From Constrictibacter sp. MBR-5 (GTDB lineage: Bacteria; Pseudomonadota; Alphaproteobacteria; JAJUGE01), in contig NZ_JBEPTK010000001.1 in assembly GCF_040549485.1 (NCBI RefSeq), positions 310,001 through 374,000 of the forward strand: a stretch of 64,000 nucleotides of DNA, written 5' to 3'. The position numbers were made by a program, and so were the translations under genes. Position 1 is the first letter of the stretch. Every line of letters starts with the position of its first letter. Below are positions 7,508 to 16,958 of the stretch, one piece after another. The notes beneath the pieces are model-generated. The model saw nothing but the letters and a program-made list of their open reading frames with translations. It did not search any database and was not told where the DNA came from.

Positions 7508-8611
7508 CTAAAGCGCGTCGGGGCCGTGCGGGCCGAAACCGGTCGGCGGGAAGCGCAGCTCTTCGTCCAGCGGCGCGAAGCAGGCATCGACCATGTCCTG
7601 CGTCACGTCCTCCAGCCGCGCCGGGTTCCACCGCGGCGCGTTGTCCTTGTCGAGGATGGTCGCGCGTACCCCTTCGAAGAAGTCGTGGCCGGCCATGAAG
7701 GCCTGGCTTACCCGGAACTCCAGTGCCAGCGACGCATCCAGGTCCAGGCGCGCGCCGCGCCGGACCTGCTCCCGCGCCACCTTCAGGGCGAGCGGCGAGC
7801 GGCGGCGCATGGTTGCTGCCGCTTTCGCCGCCCAGGCACCCCCGTCGGCGTCCAGCCGGTCCAGGATCTCCTCGACGGTGTCGGCCGAGAAACAGGCGTC
7901 GATCACCCGCCGGTGCACCTCGATCGGTGCGGTGCCGGCATTCTCGGACAGGCGCTCGATCGCGACGGTGACCGCGGCGTGCGCCGCCTCCAGGTCGTCG
8001 GCGGGAAAGTTCGGCGCCAGCAGGTTCGACGCCAGCTGCGGCAGGCGCTCGCTCGGCATGTAGTGGGTGCCGATGCCGGCGTAGACGCAATCGGCGCCGC
8101 CGAGGCGCGCGCCGGTCATGGCCAGGTAGACGCCGAGCGCCCCCGGCAGACGCGGCAGGAAATAGGTGGCGCCGACGTCGGGGAAGAAGCCGATGCCTGT
8201 CTCGGGCATGGCGAAGACGGTGGCCTCGGTCACGACCCGGTGCGAGCCGTGGATCGAGATGCCGACGCCGCCGCCCATGGTCACGCCGCTCATCAGCGCG
8301 ACATAGGGCTTCGGATAATGGAAGATCCGCCAGTCGAGCGTGTATTCGTCGCGGAAGAAGTCGGCCGTGTAGCGGTCGCGCGACCGGCCGGCGTCGTAGA
8401 GGCGCCGGATGTCGCCGCCCGCGGCGAACGCGCGCTCGGTGGTCGAGTGGATCATGACGGCGAGGACGCCGTCGTCGCCTTCCCACTGCCGCAGCTGCGC
8501 GTCGAGCGCGTGCACCATCTCCAGCGTGACCGCGTTCAGCGCCTTCGGCCGGTTCAACGTGACGATCCCGAGCCCGCCGGCGACCTCGAACCCGATGTCT
8601 TCGCTACTCAA
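7508..8611 (-). CDS. 3-hydroxyisobutyryl-CoA hydrolase (enoyl-CoA hydratase/isomerase fold)
   Basis: A 367-residue crotonase-fold enzyme, longer than a simple enoyl-CoA hydratase and the right size for HIBCH. The oxyanion-hole stretches AFAAGGDIRRLYD (about residue 63) and GVTMGGGVGISIHG (about residue 110) are present, with PETGIGFFPDVGATYFLPRL after them, typical of HIBCH. It cleaves 3-hydroxyisobutyryl-CoA to the free acid, the step before MmsB. It lies between the acyl-CoA dehydrogenase (18 nt upstream) and mmsB in the same operon, which supports the assignment. Confidence 0.93.
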   Translation of the reverse strand: MSSEDIGFEVAGGLGIVTLNRPKALNAVTLEMVHALDAQLRQWEGDDGVLAVMIHSTTERAFAAGGDIRRLYDAGRSRDRYTADFFRDEYTLDWRIFHYPKPYVALMSGVTMGGGVGISIHGSHRVVTEATVFAMPETGIGFFPDVGATYFLPRLPGALGVYLAMTGARLGGADCVYAGIGTHYMPSERLPQLASNLLAPNFPADDLEAAHAAVTVAIERLSENAGTAPIEVHRRVIDACFSADTVEEILDRLDADGGAWAAKAAATMRRRSPLALKVAREQVRRGARLDLDASLALEFRVSQAFMAGHDFFEGVRATILDKDNAPRWNPARLEDVTQDMVDACFAPLDEELRFPPTGFGPHGPDAL

Positions 8612-8629
8612 CGTCCCTACCCCGTTCCG

Positions 8630-9769
8630 TCACTGTGCCAGCAATCGCCGCGCGATGATCACCCGCATGATCTCGTTGGTGCCCTCGAGGATCTGGTGGA
8701 CGCGGGTGTCGCGCACGTAGCGCTCCAGCGGGAAATCCTTCAGGTAGCCGTAGCCGCCATGCAGCTGCAGCGCCTTGTTGCAGATGTCGAAGCCCGCATC
8801 CGTGGCGAAGCGCTTCGCCATCGCGCAGTGCAGCGTCGCTTCCGGGTCCTTGGCGTCCAGGGCGGCGGCGGCACGCCAGACCATCAGCCGCGACGCCTCC
8901 AGCATCGTGCCCATGTCGGCGATGTCGAACTGCAGGGCCTGGAAGTCCGCAAGCTTGCGGCCGAAGGCCTCGCGCTCGCCGAGATAGCTTCGGGCGGCGG
9001 CGAGCGCCGCGCCGGCCGCGCCCAGCGAGCAGGCGGCGATGTTGATCCGGCCGCCGTCGAGGCCGCGCATCGCGATGCGGAACCCCTCGCCTTCCTCGCC
9101 GAGCCGGTTGGCGACGGGAACGCGGCAGTCCTCGAAGATCACCATGGCGGTCGGCTGGCTGTTCCAGCCCATCTTCCGCTCCGGCTTGCCGAACTTCAGC
9201 CCTGGCGTGTCCTTCTCGACGACGATGCAGGAGACGCCCTTCGGCCCCGGCTCCCCCGTCCGCACCATGCACACGTAGAGGTCGGTGGCACCGGCGCCGG
9301 AGATGAAGGCCTTCACGCCGTTGAGGACGTAATGGTCGCCGTCGCGCTCGGCCCGCGCCTTCAGCGCCGCCGCGTCCGAACCGGCTCCCGGCTCCGTCAG
9401 GCAATAGCTGGCCAGCAGGTCCATCGCGGTCAGGCCCGGCAGCCAGCGCGCCCGCTGCTCCTCGCTGCCGCGCACGTCGATCATCCAGGCGGCCATGTTG
9501 TGGATCGACAGGTAGGCGGCGGTCGAGGTGCAGCCGGCCGAGAGCTCCTCGAAGATCAGCGCCGCATCGAGCCGGCCCAGGCCCGAGCCGCCGACGTCGT
9601 CGCGTACATAAATCCCGCCGAAACCGAGGGCCGCCGCGGCGCGCAGGGTTTCCACGGGAAATACGCACTTCTCGTCCCAATCGGCGGCCTGGGGCGCCAG
9701 CTGCTCCGCCGCGAACTGCCGGGCCGTTTCGCGAAACGCCTGCTGCTCTTCGGCCAGGCTGAAATCCAT
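8630..9769 (-). CDS. Acyl-CoA dehydrogenase, probably isobutyryl-CoA dehydrogenase
   Basis: A 379-residue FAD enzyme beginning [20 protein letters not shown]. Family signatures include [15 protein letters not shown] (about residue 125), [19 protein letters not shown] (about residue 335) and the C-terminal [17 protein letters not shown], whose Glu is the position of the catalytic base in most short-chain acyl-CoA dehydrogenases. Context with HIBCH and MmsB points to isobutyryl-CoA as substrate, the first committed step of the valine branch. The start at 9769 lies just after GAGGAT. It heads the operon; methylmalonate semialdehyde dehydrogenase (mmsA) is not in the window. Confidence 0.93.
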   Translation of the reverse strand: MDFSLAEEQQAFRETARQFAAEQLAPQAADWDEKCVFPVETLRAAAALGFGGIYVRDDVGGSGLGRLDAALIFEELSAGCTSTAAYLSIHNMAAWMIDVRGSEEQRARWLPGLTAMDLLASYCLTEPGAGSDAAALKARAERDGDHYVLNGVKAFISGAGATDLYVCMVRTGEPGPKGVSCIVVEKDTPGLKFGKPERKMGWNSQPTAMVIFEDCRVPVANRLGEEGEGFRIAMRGLDGGRINIAACSLGAAGAALAAARSYLGEREAFGRKLADFQALQFDIADMGTMLEASRLMVWRAAAALDAKDPEATLHCAMAKRFATDAGFDICNKALQLHGGYGYLKDFPLERYVRDTRVHQILEGTNEIMRVIIARRLLAQ

Positions 9770-9955
9770 ATCCTCGACATCACGCTGTGGGCGGGAACTA
9801 CGATCATACCGGCCGGACCGGCCCTCGCAAGCGGGCGGGCCGCGCCGTCCGCCATGCGTTAACCAATCCATCATCCCCTCGGATGGAAGGTGCGTCACCT
9901 GCGACAACGGGTTCGATTGCAGGCACCTGCCCGATTTCATACTATCCGACGATAA

Positions 9956-11050
<1,095 letters not shown>

Positions 11051-11065
11051 TCCGGCCCTTGCCCG

Positions 11066-11087
11066 CGGCGGGCCCTACGGCCCGCCG
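11066..11087 (+). terminator. Hairpin after hemB
   Basis: A perfect 9-bp stem (CGGCGGGCC / GGCCCGCCG) with a CTAC loop starts 15 nt past the hemB stop. A short T-run comes about 10 nt later (GGTTTAT), so it is a moderate intrinsic terminator candidate. Confidence 0.5.
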
Positions 11088-11451
11088 TCGCGACGGTTTA
11101 TCCGCCGTCTGTTGCCAGGGTGGCGGCACGGGTTCCGGCCGCCCGGCTCTCGATGAAATCGATCTGGTTCCGATCGGAAGCCACTGGTAATGGATGTGCG
11201 GCCGGCGCGCGTCGTTGCTCGGCCATTGCCAGTTGGCAGCGCACCACTCGCGAACATCCAAATTCACCTAAATTCCAAATTGTCTTGTGCCTCTGACGCT
11301 TTTATGTCGGTGGCGTTCGAGTCTTAACCTCACGGAAGCAAGTGAGGTCCTATGGTGCCACAAGCGGGTTTCGCCGATGCGGGGCACTGGATTTGGCGAA
11401 AATATGCAGAACGCTGAATCGCAATGAGTTTTGTCACCAAACCGAGATGTC
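11088..11451. other. Long intergenic region before the histidine kinase pair
   Basis: About 360 nt without a convincing gene. The right half is richer in A and T than its surroundings and probably holds the promoter of the kinase operon. A 6-bp inverted repeat CCTCAC / GTGAGG lies at 11328-11333 and 11342-11347. Short open frames on the minus strand lack a ribosome binding site and normal codon bias, so I do not call them genes. No tRNA-like fold is apparent. Confidence 0.5.
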
Positions 11452-13848
11452 ATGAGAAGCGACGCCATCGAGGTCCGCCGTGAGCGGGCCCTCGACGATC
11501 TGGAGATCGTCGGGTCGGAGACCGAAGAGCGCTTCGACCGCATCGTCCGCTTGGCGGCGAGCCGCTTCAGCGCGCCGGTCGCGCTGATAAGCCTGATCGG
11601 CGGCGACCGGCAGTGGTTCAAGGCGCGGGTCGGCTTTGCACAGCAGGAAACCCCGGCGTCCGAAGCCTTCTGCGTCCACACCATCGCCAGCGACGCGGTC
11701 ATGGTCGTCCCGGACGCGACGCTGGATCGACGGTTCTCCGACCACCCGCTCGTGCGTGGGACATCCGGCATCCGATTCTATGCCGGCGCGCCCCTCACGC
11801 TCAGCAACGGTCATCGCGTCGGGGCGCTGTGCGTGCTGGATCACGCCCCTCGGCCGGGTTTCGACGAGCCGGATAGGCACGATCTGGCCGATTTCGCCGC
11901 CATCGTCGCCGATCTGATGGAACAGCGCGTGGCGATGATGCGCCACGCCACGACCGAAGTGCGCTATCGCGACATCGTGGAATCGGCAGCCGCCAGCATC
12001 GTGGTGGTCGATACCGATGGAGCGATCGTGTCAGCCAATCCCGCCACCGAGATGATCTTCAAACGCGACGCGGACAGTCTCCAGGGTGCGGCCGTTCGCC
12101 TGCTGCTTCCCGATCTCGTCGCCACACCCGCGAACGATGGCGCGGCGACAGGCGCCGACGAGACCATGAAGCTTCGGGGGCGCCGAGCCGACGGGTCCGA
12201 CGTGCCGGTCCAACTCCACGTGAACCGTTGGCACGACAGTCGGGGCCGCCAGTTCACGACGCTGGTGATACGCGACCTGACGGCCCGCAACGAGGCGGAA
12301 AGAGCGCTCGCGGCCTCGAAGCGGGAGACGGATGCAGCCCGCGCCGCCGCCGAGCAGGCGCACCTCCGGCTGGAAGAGGCCATCGAAGTCCTCCCCGGCG
12401 GCTTCGGCCTCTTCGACGCCGAAGACAGGCTGGTGGTCTGCAATGCCGGGGCCAGATCGCTGTATCCCACCCTCTCCCATCTCCTGACTCCGGGGACCAG
12501 TTACGAAGAGCTGCTCCGGACGTTCGTCGAGGCGGGCATCTTCGTCCTGCCCGATGACATGAGGCCGGAGGACTGGGTTCAGAAGCGGCTCGCATTCCAT
12601 CGCGCCCCGGCAGGCCACGACGACGTCCAACTCACCGGCGGGCGATGGCTCCGCTTCGAAGACAGGATCACCCGGGAAGGCGGCCGCGTCGGCATCCGCA
12701 TCGATGTCACCGCATCGAAGCGCCGCGAGGAGTCCTTCAAGCTGCTCTTCGAGGGCAATCCGGTCCCGATGTGGCTGCACGATCCCCGGTCCGGACGCAT
12801 CGTCGAGGTCAACGACACCGCCGTCGCGGCCTACGGCTACGACCGCGAGACGTTCCTCGCGATGAGTCTCGCCGACATAGAACTCACAGAGGATCCGGAC
12901 GCCGTAGCCCCGACAGCCGAGCGGCGCCACCGGCGGGCCGACGGTTCTCTCATGGACGTCGAGATCGTGCAGTCCCGGATGGTTTTCGAAGAGCGCGAAC
13001 TGACGCTCTGCGGACTGATTGACGTGACCGCCCGGAATCGGGCAGAGGCTTCCCTGCGGCTCGCCCGCGACTCGGCGGAAGAGGCGAGCCGGATGAAATC
13101 GCAGTTCCTGGCGAACATGAGCCACGAGCTGCGCACGCCCTTGAATGCGATCCTCGGATTCGCGCAGCTCCTGGAGAGCGGGATCGCGGGGCCGCTCTCG
13201 ACGAACGCCCACGCCTATGTCGGCTATATCGGCAGTTCCGGCACGCACCTGCTGTCGATCATCGAAGACGTGCTCGATCTCTCCCGGTTCGAAGCCGGCT
13301 ACCTCACGCTGGAGGAACAGGAGGTCAACCTCTCCGAGACGATCGCGTCGGCGGTGGAACTCGTTCGCTGCACCGCGGTCGACCGGGGTATCACCATCCG
13401 CGTCTGCCATCCCTCGGCCGATTACCGGATCCTCGGCGACTCGTTCCGGCTGAAGCAGATCGTCACCAACCTCCTCTCCAACGCCGTCAAGTTCAGCCTG
13501 CGGGACGGCACGGTTTCCGTGGAACTCGCGCCGGCTCCCTCGGGAGGACTGGACCTGAGGGTCGTCGACCACGGCATCGGCATGCACGAAGAGGACATCC
13601 CGATCGCCCTCGAACCGTTCATGCAGGTCGAAGGCGGACTCAACCGCCGGTTCGAGGGCTGCGGGATCGGGCTGCCGCTGACCCGGTCCCTGGTTCAACT
13701 CCATCAGGGCAGCCTGACGATCGACAGTGCCCCCCGCAGAGGCACCAGCGTCCGGGTGCGTTTCCCGGCCGATCGCATCCTATCGGCATCGTGGCTCGGA
13801 GGGACGGAGGCTCGGCCGCCACAGTCGACGCCTCCGGGCCGGCGATGA
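11452..13848 (+). CDS. GAF/multi-PAS sensor histidine kinase (first of a tandem pair)
   Basis: A 798-residue soluble-looking kinase without membrane helices. Approximate order: GAF domain 20-165 (GGDRQWFKARVG), PAS 172-280, a PAS-like domain with ALDEAIEVLPGG-type start 308-420, another PAS 431-528, HisKA with the phospho-acceptor box SHELRTPLNA near 557, and HATPase with NLLSNAVKF (672), DHGIGM (709) and GCGIGLPL (737). It autophosphorylates on His and should pass phosphate to a response regulator, but none is encoded nearby and there is no receiver domain. ATG 11452 is preferred; a TTG at 11431 is in frame. It overlaps the next kinase by four bases. Confidence 0.92.
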   Translation: MRSDAIEVRRERALDDLEIVGSETEERFDRIVRLAASRFSAPVALISLIGGDRQWFKARVGFAQQETPASEAFCVHTIASDAVMVVPDATLDRRFSDHPLVRGTSGIRFYAGAPLTLSNGHRVGALCVLDHAPRPGFDEPDRHDLADFAAIVADLMEQRVAMMRHATTEVRYRDIVESAAASIVVVDTDGAIVSANPATEMIFKRDADSLQGAAVRLLLPDLVATPANDGAATGADETMKLRGRRADGSDVPVQLHVNRWHDSRGRQFTTLVIRDLTARNEAERALAASKRETDAARAAAEQAHLRLEEAIEVLPGGFGLFDAEDRLVVCNAGARSLYPTLSHLLTPGTSYEELLRTFVEAGIFVLPDDMRPEDWVQKRLAFHRAPAGHDDVQLTGGRWLRFEDRITREGGRVGIRIDVTASKRREESFKLLFEGNPVPMWLHDPRSGRIVEVNDTAVAAYGYDRETFLAMSLADIELTEDPDAVAPTAERRHRRADGSLMDVEIVQSRMVFEERELTLCGLIDVTARNRAEASLRLARDSAEEASRMKSQFLANMSHELRTPLNAILGFAQLLESGIAGPLSTNAHAYVGYIGSSGTHLLSIIEDVLDLSRFEAGYLTLEEQEVNLSETIASAVELVRCTAVDRGITIRVCHPSADYRILGDSFRLKQIVTNLLSNAVKFSLRDGTVSVELAPAPSGGLDLRVVDHGIGMHEEDIPIALEPFMQVEGGLNRRFEGCGIGLPLTRSLVQLHQGSLTIDSAPRRGTSVRVRFPADRILSASWLGGTEARPPQSTPPGRR

Positions 13849-15863
13849 CGGACGACCGCAGCCGGTCGCTCCACGAGCTCCGAATTCTCGGTACGCCGAC
13901 GGAACCCGCCTTCGATAGTCTGGTCGCGCTTGCCGCGGGTCGCTTCGATGCGGCGATAGCCGTCGCCGCATTCCTGGACGGCGACCGGCAGTGGTTCAAG
14001 GCACGTGTCGGCCTCGCCGCCGAGGAACTGCCTGCAGCGGGATCCATCGCGCGGGCGGCGATGGACGCGAACACTGCGATCGTCGTCCCGGACATGACGC
14101 ATGATACCCGTTTCGCATCGGATGCGATCCTGCGGGAGCATCCCGCCCGCTTCTGCGCCGCCGCGCCGATCCGTACCGCGGCAGGCGTGGCGATCGGTGC
14201 GCTCGTGGTCCTGGATGGCGCGCCACGCGCCGCCTCGCCCGCGGCGGCGCGCGACATCGAGACCCTCGCCACACTCGTCGCGAAGGAGTTGGAGCGGCGA
14301 CGTCGGCAGTTCTCGGACACGCTGGTCGAGGGCTCGTACCGCGGCCTGCTCGAACTGTCGTCCAACGCGATCATCGTGATCGACGAAGCGGGAACGATCC
14401 ACGCGACGAACCCGGCGACGGAACAGATGTTCGGCCACCCGCACGACAGGCTGATCGGACGCAACATCTCGGCTCTGATGCCCCCGTCGCATCGTTCCGC
14501 CCATCCCGGCTACCTGGAGCGCTACCGTGCGACTGGAGAGCGCCGTGTCATCGGCTTCCGACGCGAGGTCGAGGGATGCCGCGCCGACGGATCGACCTTT
14601 CCGATGGTGCTGCGCGTCGTCGAGTGGCGGGATGCGTCCGGCGCCCGGTTCTTCACGGGCATGGCACGCGACATCTCCGAGCAGAAGGCCGCCGAACGCG
14701 CACTGATCGAGGCTCGAAACGAGGCGACCAGGGCATGGGAGCGCCTCGAGGACGCCATCGACGCCCTGCCGGAAGGCTTCGCACTGTTCGACGCCGAGGA
14801 CCGCCTGGTGGCTGTCAACGAGCGGGTGCGGACTCTCTATTCAGGAATAGCGGTCGACCTTCTGGAGGGAGCGCAGTACGAGCACCTGCTGCGAACGGCG
14901 GTGTCGCAGGGCCTGTTCAAGCTGCCGCCGGACACGGATCGCGAGGCGTGGATCGCCGACCGGCTGACCTATCATCGGGCACCCGACGGTGTGGAGGAAA
15001 TCGAACTCGCCGATGGCCGCTGGGTGCGATTCCAGGAACGCGTTACCCGGGAGGGTGGCCGGGTCGGGCTCCGGCTCGACATTACGGCGACGAAGCAGCG
15101 CGAGGCGGTCCTGCGCCACTCCATCGAAGCCGCAGAGGCATCCAACCTGTCGAAGACGCAGTTCCTGGCGACGATGAGCCACGAGTTGCGCACCCCGCTG
15201 AATGCGATCATCGGCTTCTCGCAGCTGATGCTGGCCGGCCTGGCCGGCGAGATTTCCGAGAGCAACGCGGTGTACCTCCGCCTGATCGCCGAGTCCGGCG
15301 AGCATCTGATCAAGATCATCAACGAAGTCCTCGACCTCGCACGGCTCGACACGGGCCACCTTACGCTGAGCACCCAGGTCCTGGACATTCGTCGGATCCT
15401 GTCTGCCGTCCTGTCCCAGGCCCGCCAAACTGCGCGGGCGAACAACGTCACCCTCGGGCTGGATGCGCCCGAGGCGTTGCCGTCGCTGCGGGGCGACCCC
15501 CTGCGCCTGCAGCAGGCGTTCGCCAGTCTGGTCGCCAACGGGATAAAGTTCGCACCGAACGGCCACGTCACGGTCACCGTTTCGCCGGACGTCCGGGATC
15601 GGCTGACGGTGGTCGTCGCCGACACCGGCATCGGAATGCGGCCGGAGGATGTCGCCGTCGCATTGGAACCGTTCAGCCAGCTCGATGCGGGCCTCGACCG
15701 CAAATTCGAGGGGTGCGGCATCGGTCTGTCGCTCGCCAGCCGGCTGATCGCACTTCACGACGGGCAGATCGTCATCAACAGCACGCCAGGCCACGGGACG
15801 CGCGTCCAGGTACGACTGCCGGTCGAGACCCAGGCTGCCGCACCGGCGAACGACGGGGCGTGA
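13845..15863 (+). CDS. GAF/PAS sensor histidine kinase (second of a tandem pair)
   Basis: A 672-residue paralogue of the preceding kinase with one PAS domain fewer: GAF 8-150 (LDGDRQWFKARVG, almost identical to the first kinase), PAS 168-275, PAS-like 300-415, HisKA with SHELRTPLNA near 447, and HATPase with ADTGIGM and GCGIGLSL. The N-box reads ANGIKFAP, keeping the key Asn but replacing the usual Ala by Gly and the preceding Asn by Ser. Start ATG 13845 forms an ATGA overlap with the upstream stop, so the two are translationally coupled. No transmembrane helix, receiver domain or adjacent response regulator is present. Confidence 0.92.
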   Translation: MTDDRSRSLHELRILGTPTEPAFDSLVALAAGRFDAAIAVAAFLDGDRQWFKARVGLAAEELPAAGSIARAAMDANTAIVVPDMTHDTRFASDAILREHPARFCAAAPIRTAAGVAIGALVVLDGAPRAASPAAARDIETLATLVAKELERRRRQFSDTLVEGSYRGLLELSSNAIIVIDEAGTIHATNPATEQMFGHPHDRLIGRNISALMPPSHRSAHPGYLERYRATGERRVIGFRREVEGCRADGSTFPMVLRVVEWRDASGARFFTGMARDISEQKAAERALIEARNEATRAWERLEDAIDALPEGFALFDAEDRLVAVNERVRTLYSGIAVDLLEGAQYEHLLRTAVSQGLFKLPPDTDREAWIADRLTYHRAPDGVEEIELADGRWVRFQERVTREGGRVGLRLDITATKQREAVLRHSIEAAEASNLSKTQFLATMSHELRTPLNAIIGFSQLMLAGLAGEISESNAVYLRLIAESGEHLIKIINEVLDLARLDTGHLTLSTQVLDIRRILSAVLSQARQTARANNVTLGLDAPEALPSLRGDPLRLQQAFASLVANGIKFAPNGHVTVTVSPDVRDRLTVVVADTGIGMRPEDVAVALEPFSQLDAGLDRKFEGCGIGLSLASRLIALHDGQIVINSTPGHGTRVQVRLPVETQAAAPANDGA

Positions 15864-15892
15864 CCGCCTGAACCCTCGACCGTCGCGGCGGG

Positions 15893-16771
15893 TCAGCCGT
15901 GCTCGTCCGCCGGACCTCCCGCCACCAGCCCCGGCGGCCGCCGGCGCCGCACCGGCGTCTCGGCATCGCGCCGCCTGAGCAGCGGCACCAGCGCGATCAG
16001 CGTTCCCGCCCCCAGAACCCACCAGACAGGTCGGACGGAATAGGAAAAGTCCAAGTTCGCCGCGAGGATGAGCACCGGATCGACGCCCGTGGCGGCGGCG
16101 AACCAGCCGACCTCGGTCAGGGCCGTCGCCATCGCGGCGCCGACCGCCACCACGGCGAGAACCGGCAGCGTCGATCGGAAGCCCCGCCAGTCGGCGACGC
16201 GATAACCGACGGCGAGATAGAACAGCCCGGTCATCAGGGTCGCCTGGGTCACGTCGAGCTTCGACTGCATGAAGAAGTGCAGCAGCGCCAGCACGCCGAT
16301 CCCGTAAACCGCCCGGTGCAGCCGTCCCCAATTCCGCCCGAGGCGCCGGACGGCCCGATCGGTCGACGTCGCGCCGAGCAGGGCGAGGCCGACCAGCGCG
16401 ACGAACCCTATGGTCAGGTAGATCCGCAGCACGATCTCCGACGCCACCCTCGGAATGTCGAACTTCAGCTCCGCCGCGTAGAGCATCAGGTGCAGAAGGG
16501 CATAGGCCATGGCGGCGAGGCCGATCATGCGCCGCACCAGGACAAGGCGCGGCCATTTCCCGATCCGGCGCAACGGCGTGACCGCGAGGGAGAGGAGCAG
16601 GAAACGCACCGTCCAGTCTCCGGTCTCGTGGATAGCCGCCATGATCGGCCGCGCACCGAGCCCGCCGCTCCAGAACGACCAGGCGATCCACATCGCGGGG
16701 AGGAAGAGGCCCACGAAGGTGAGCGATTTGAGCGCGGAGAACTGTCCGCTGCGGTCCGTCCAGGGTGTCAC
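15893..16771 (-). CDS. msrQ: MsrQ-like heme-binding membrane subunit (ferric-reductase fold)
   Basis: A 292-residue protein with about six TM helices and histidines placed as in the YedZ/MsrQ family: IHETGDWTVRFLLL (about residue 48), LHLMLYAAEL (about 93), LHRAVYGIGVLALLHFFMQ (about 150-165). MsrQ passes electrons through b-type heme to MsrP, which repairs oxidised methionines in periplasmic proteins. The msrP gene, usually adjacent, is not in this window. The C-terminal 40 residues add an extra helix and an Arg/Pro-rich tail beyond the usual length of about 210. It is convergent with the kinase pair. Confidence 0.85.
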   Translation of the reverse strand: MTPWTDRSGQFSALKSLTFVGLFLPAMWIAWSFWSGGLGARPIMAAIHETGDWTVRFLLLSLAVTPLRRIGKWPRLVLVRRMIGLAAMAYALLHLMLYAAELKFDIPRVASEIVLRIYLTIGFVALVGLALLGATSTDRAVRRLGRNWGRLHRAVYGIGVLALLHFFMQSKLDVTQATLMTGLFYLAVGYRVADWRGFRSTLPVLAVVAVGAAMATALTEVGWFAAATGVDPVLILAANLDFSYSVRPVWWVLGAGTLIALVPLLRRRDAETPVRRRRPPGLVAGGPADEHG

Positions 16772-16958
16772 TGACGCTGTCCTGCTGCGTGTCTGCCAGA
16801 GTGATACGTTCCGCTAATGCGATTCGTAACGGCTCCTGGCTTCACGGAGGTTTGAGAACGAGCGGACCCGCTGACGCGGATCGGCTGGCGCGGTTCTTCC
16901 CGGAACCCTCGCTCGCCGGCCGCCGTTTCGAGTCGGTACCGTACGAGCAGGAGTACAG

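Noticed and set aside
11088-11451. tRNA or small RNA gene before the kinase pair
   Set aside because: No cloverleaf or T-loop could be drawn, and no strong terminator pattern for an sRNA was seen.
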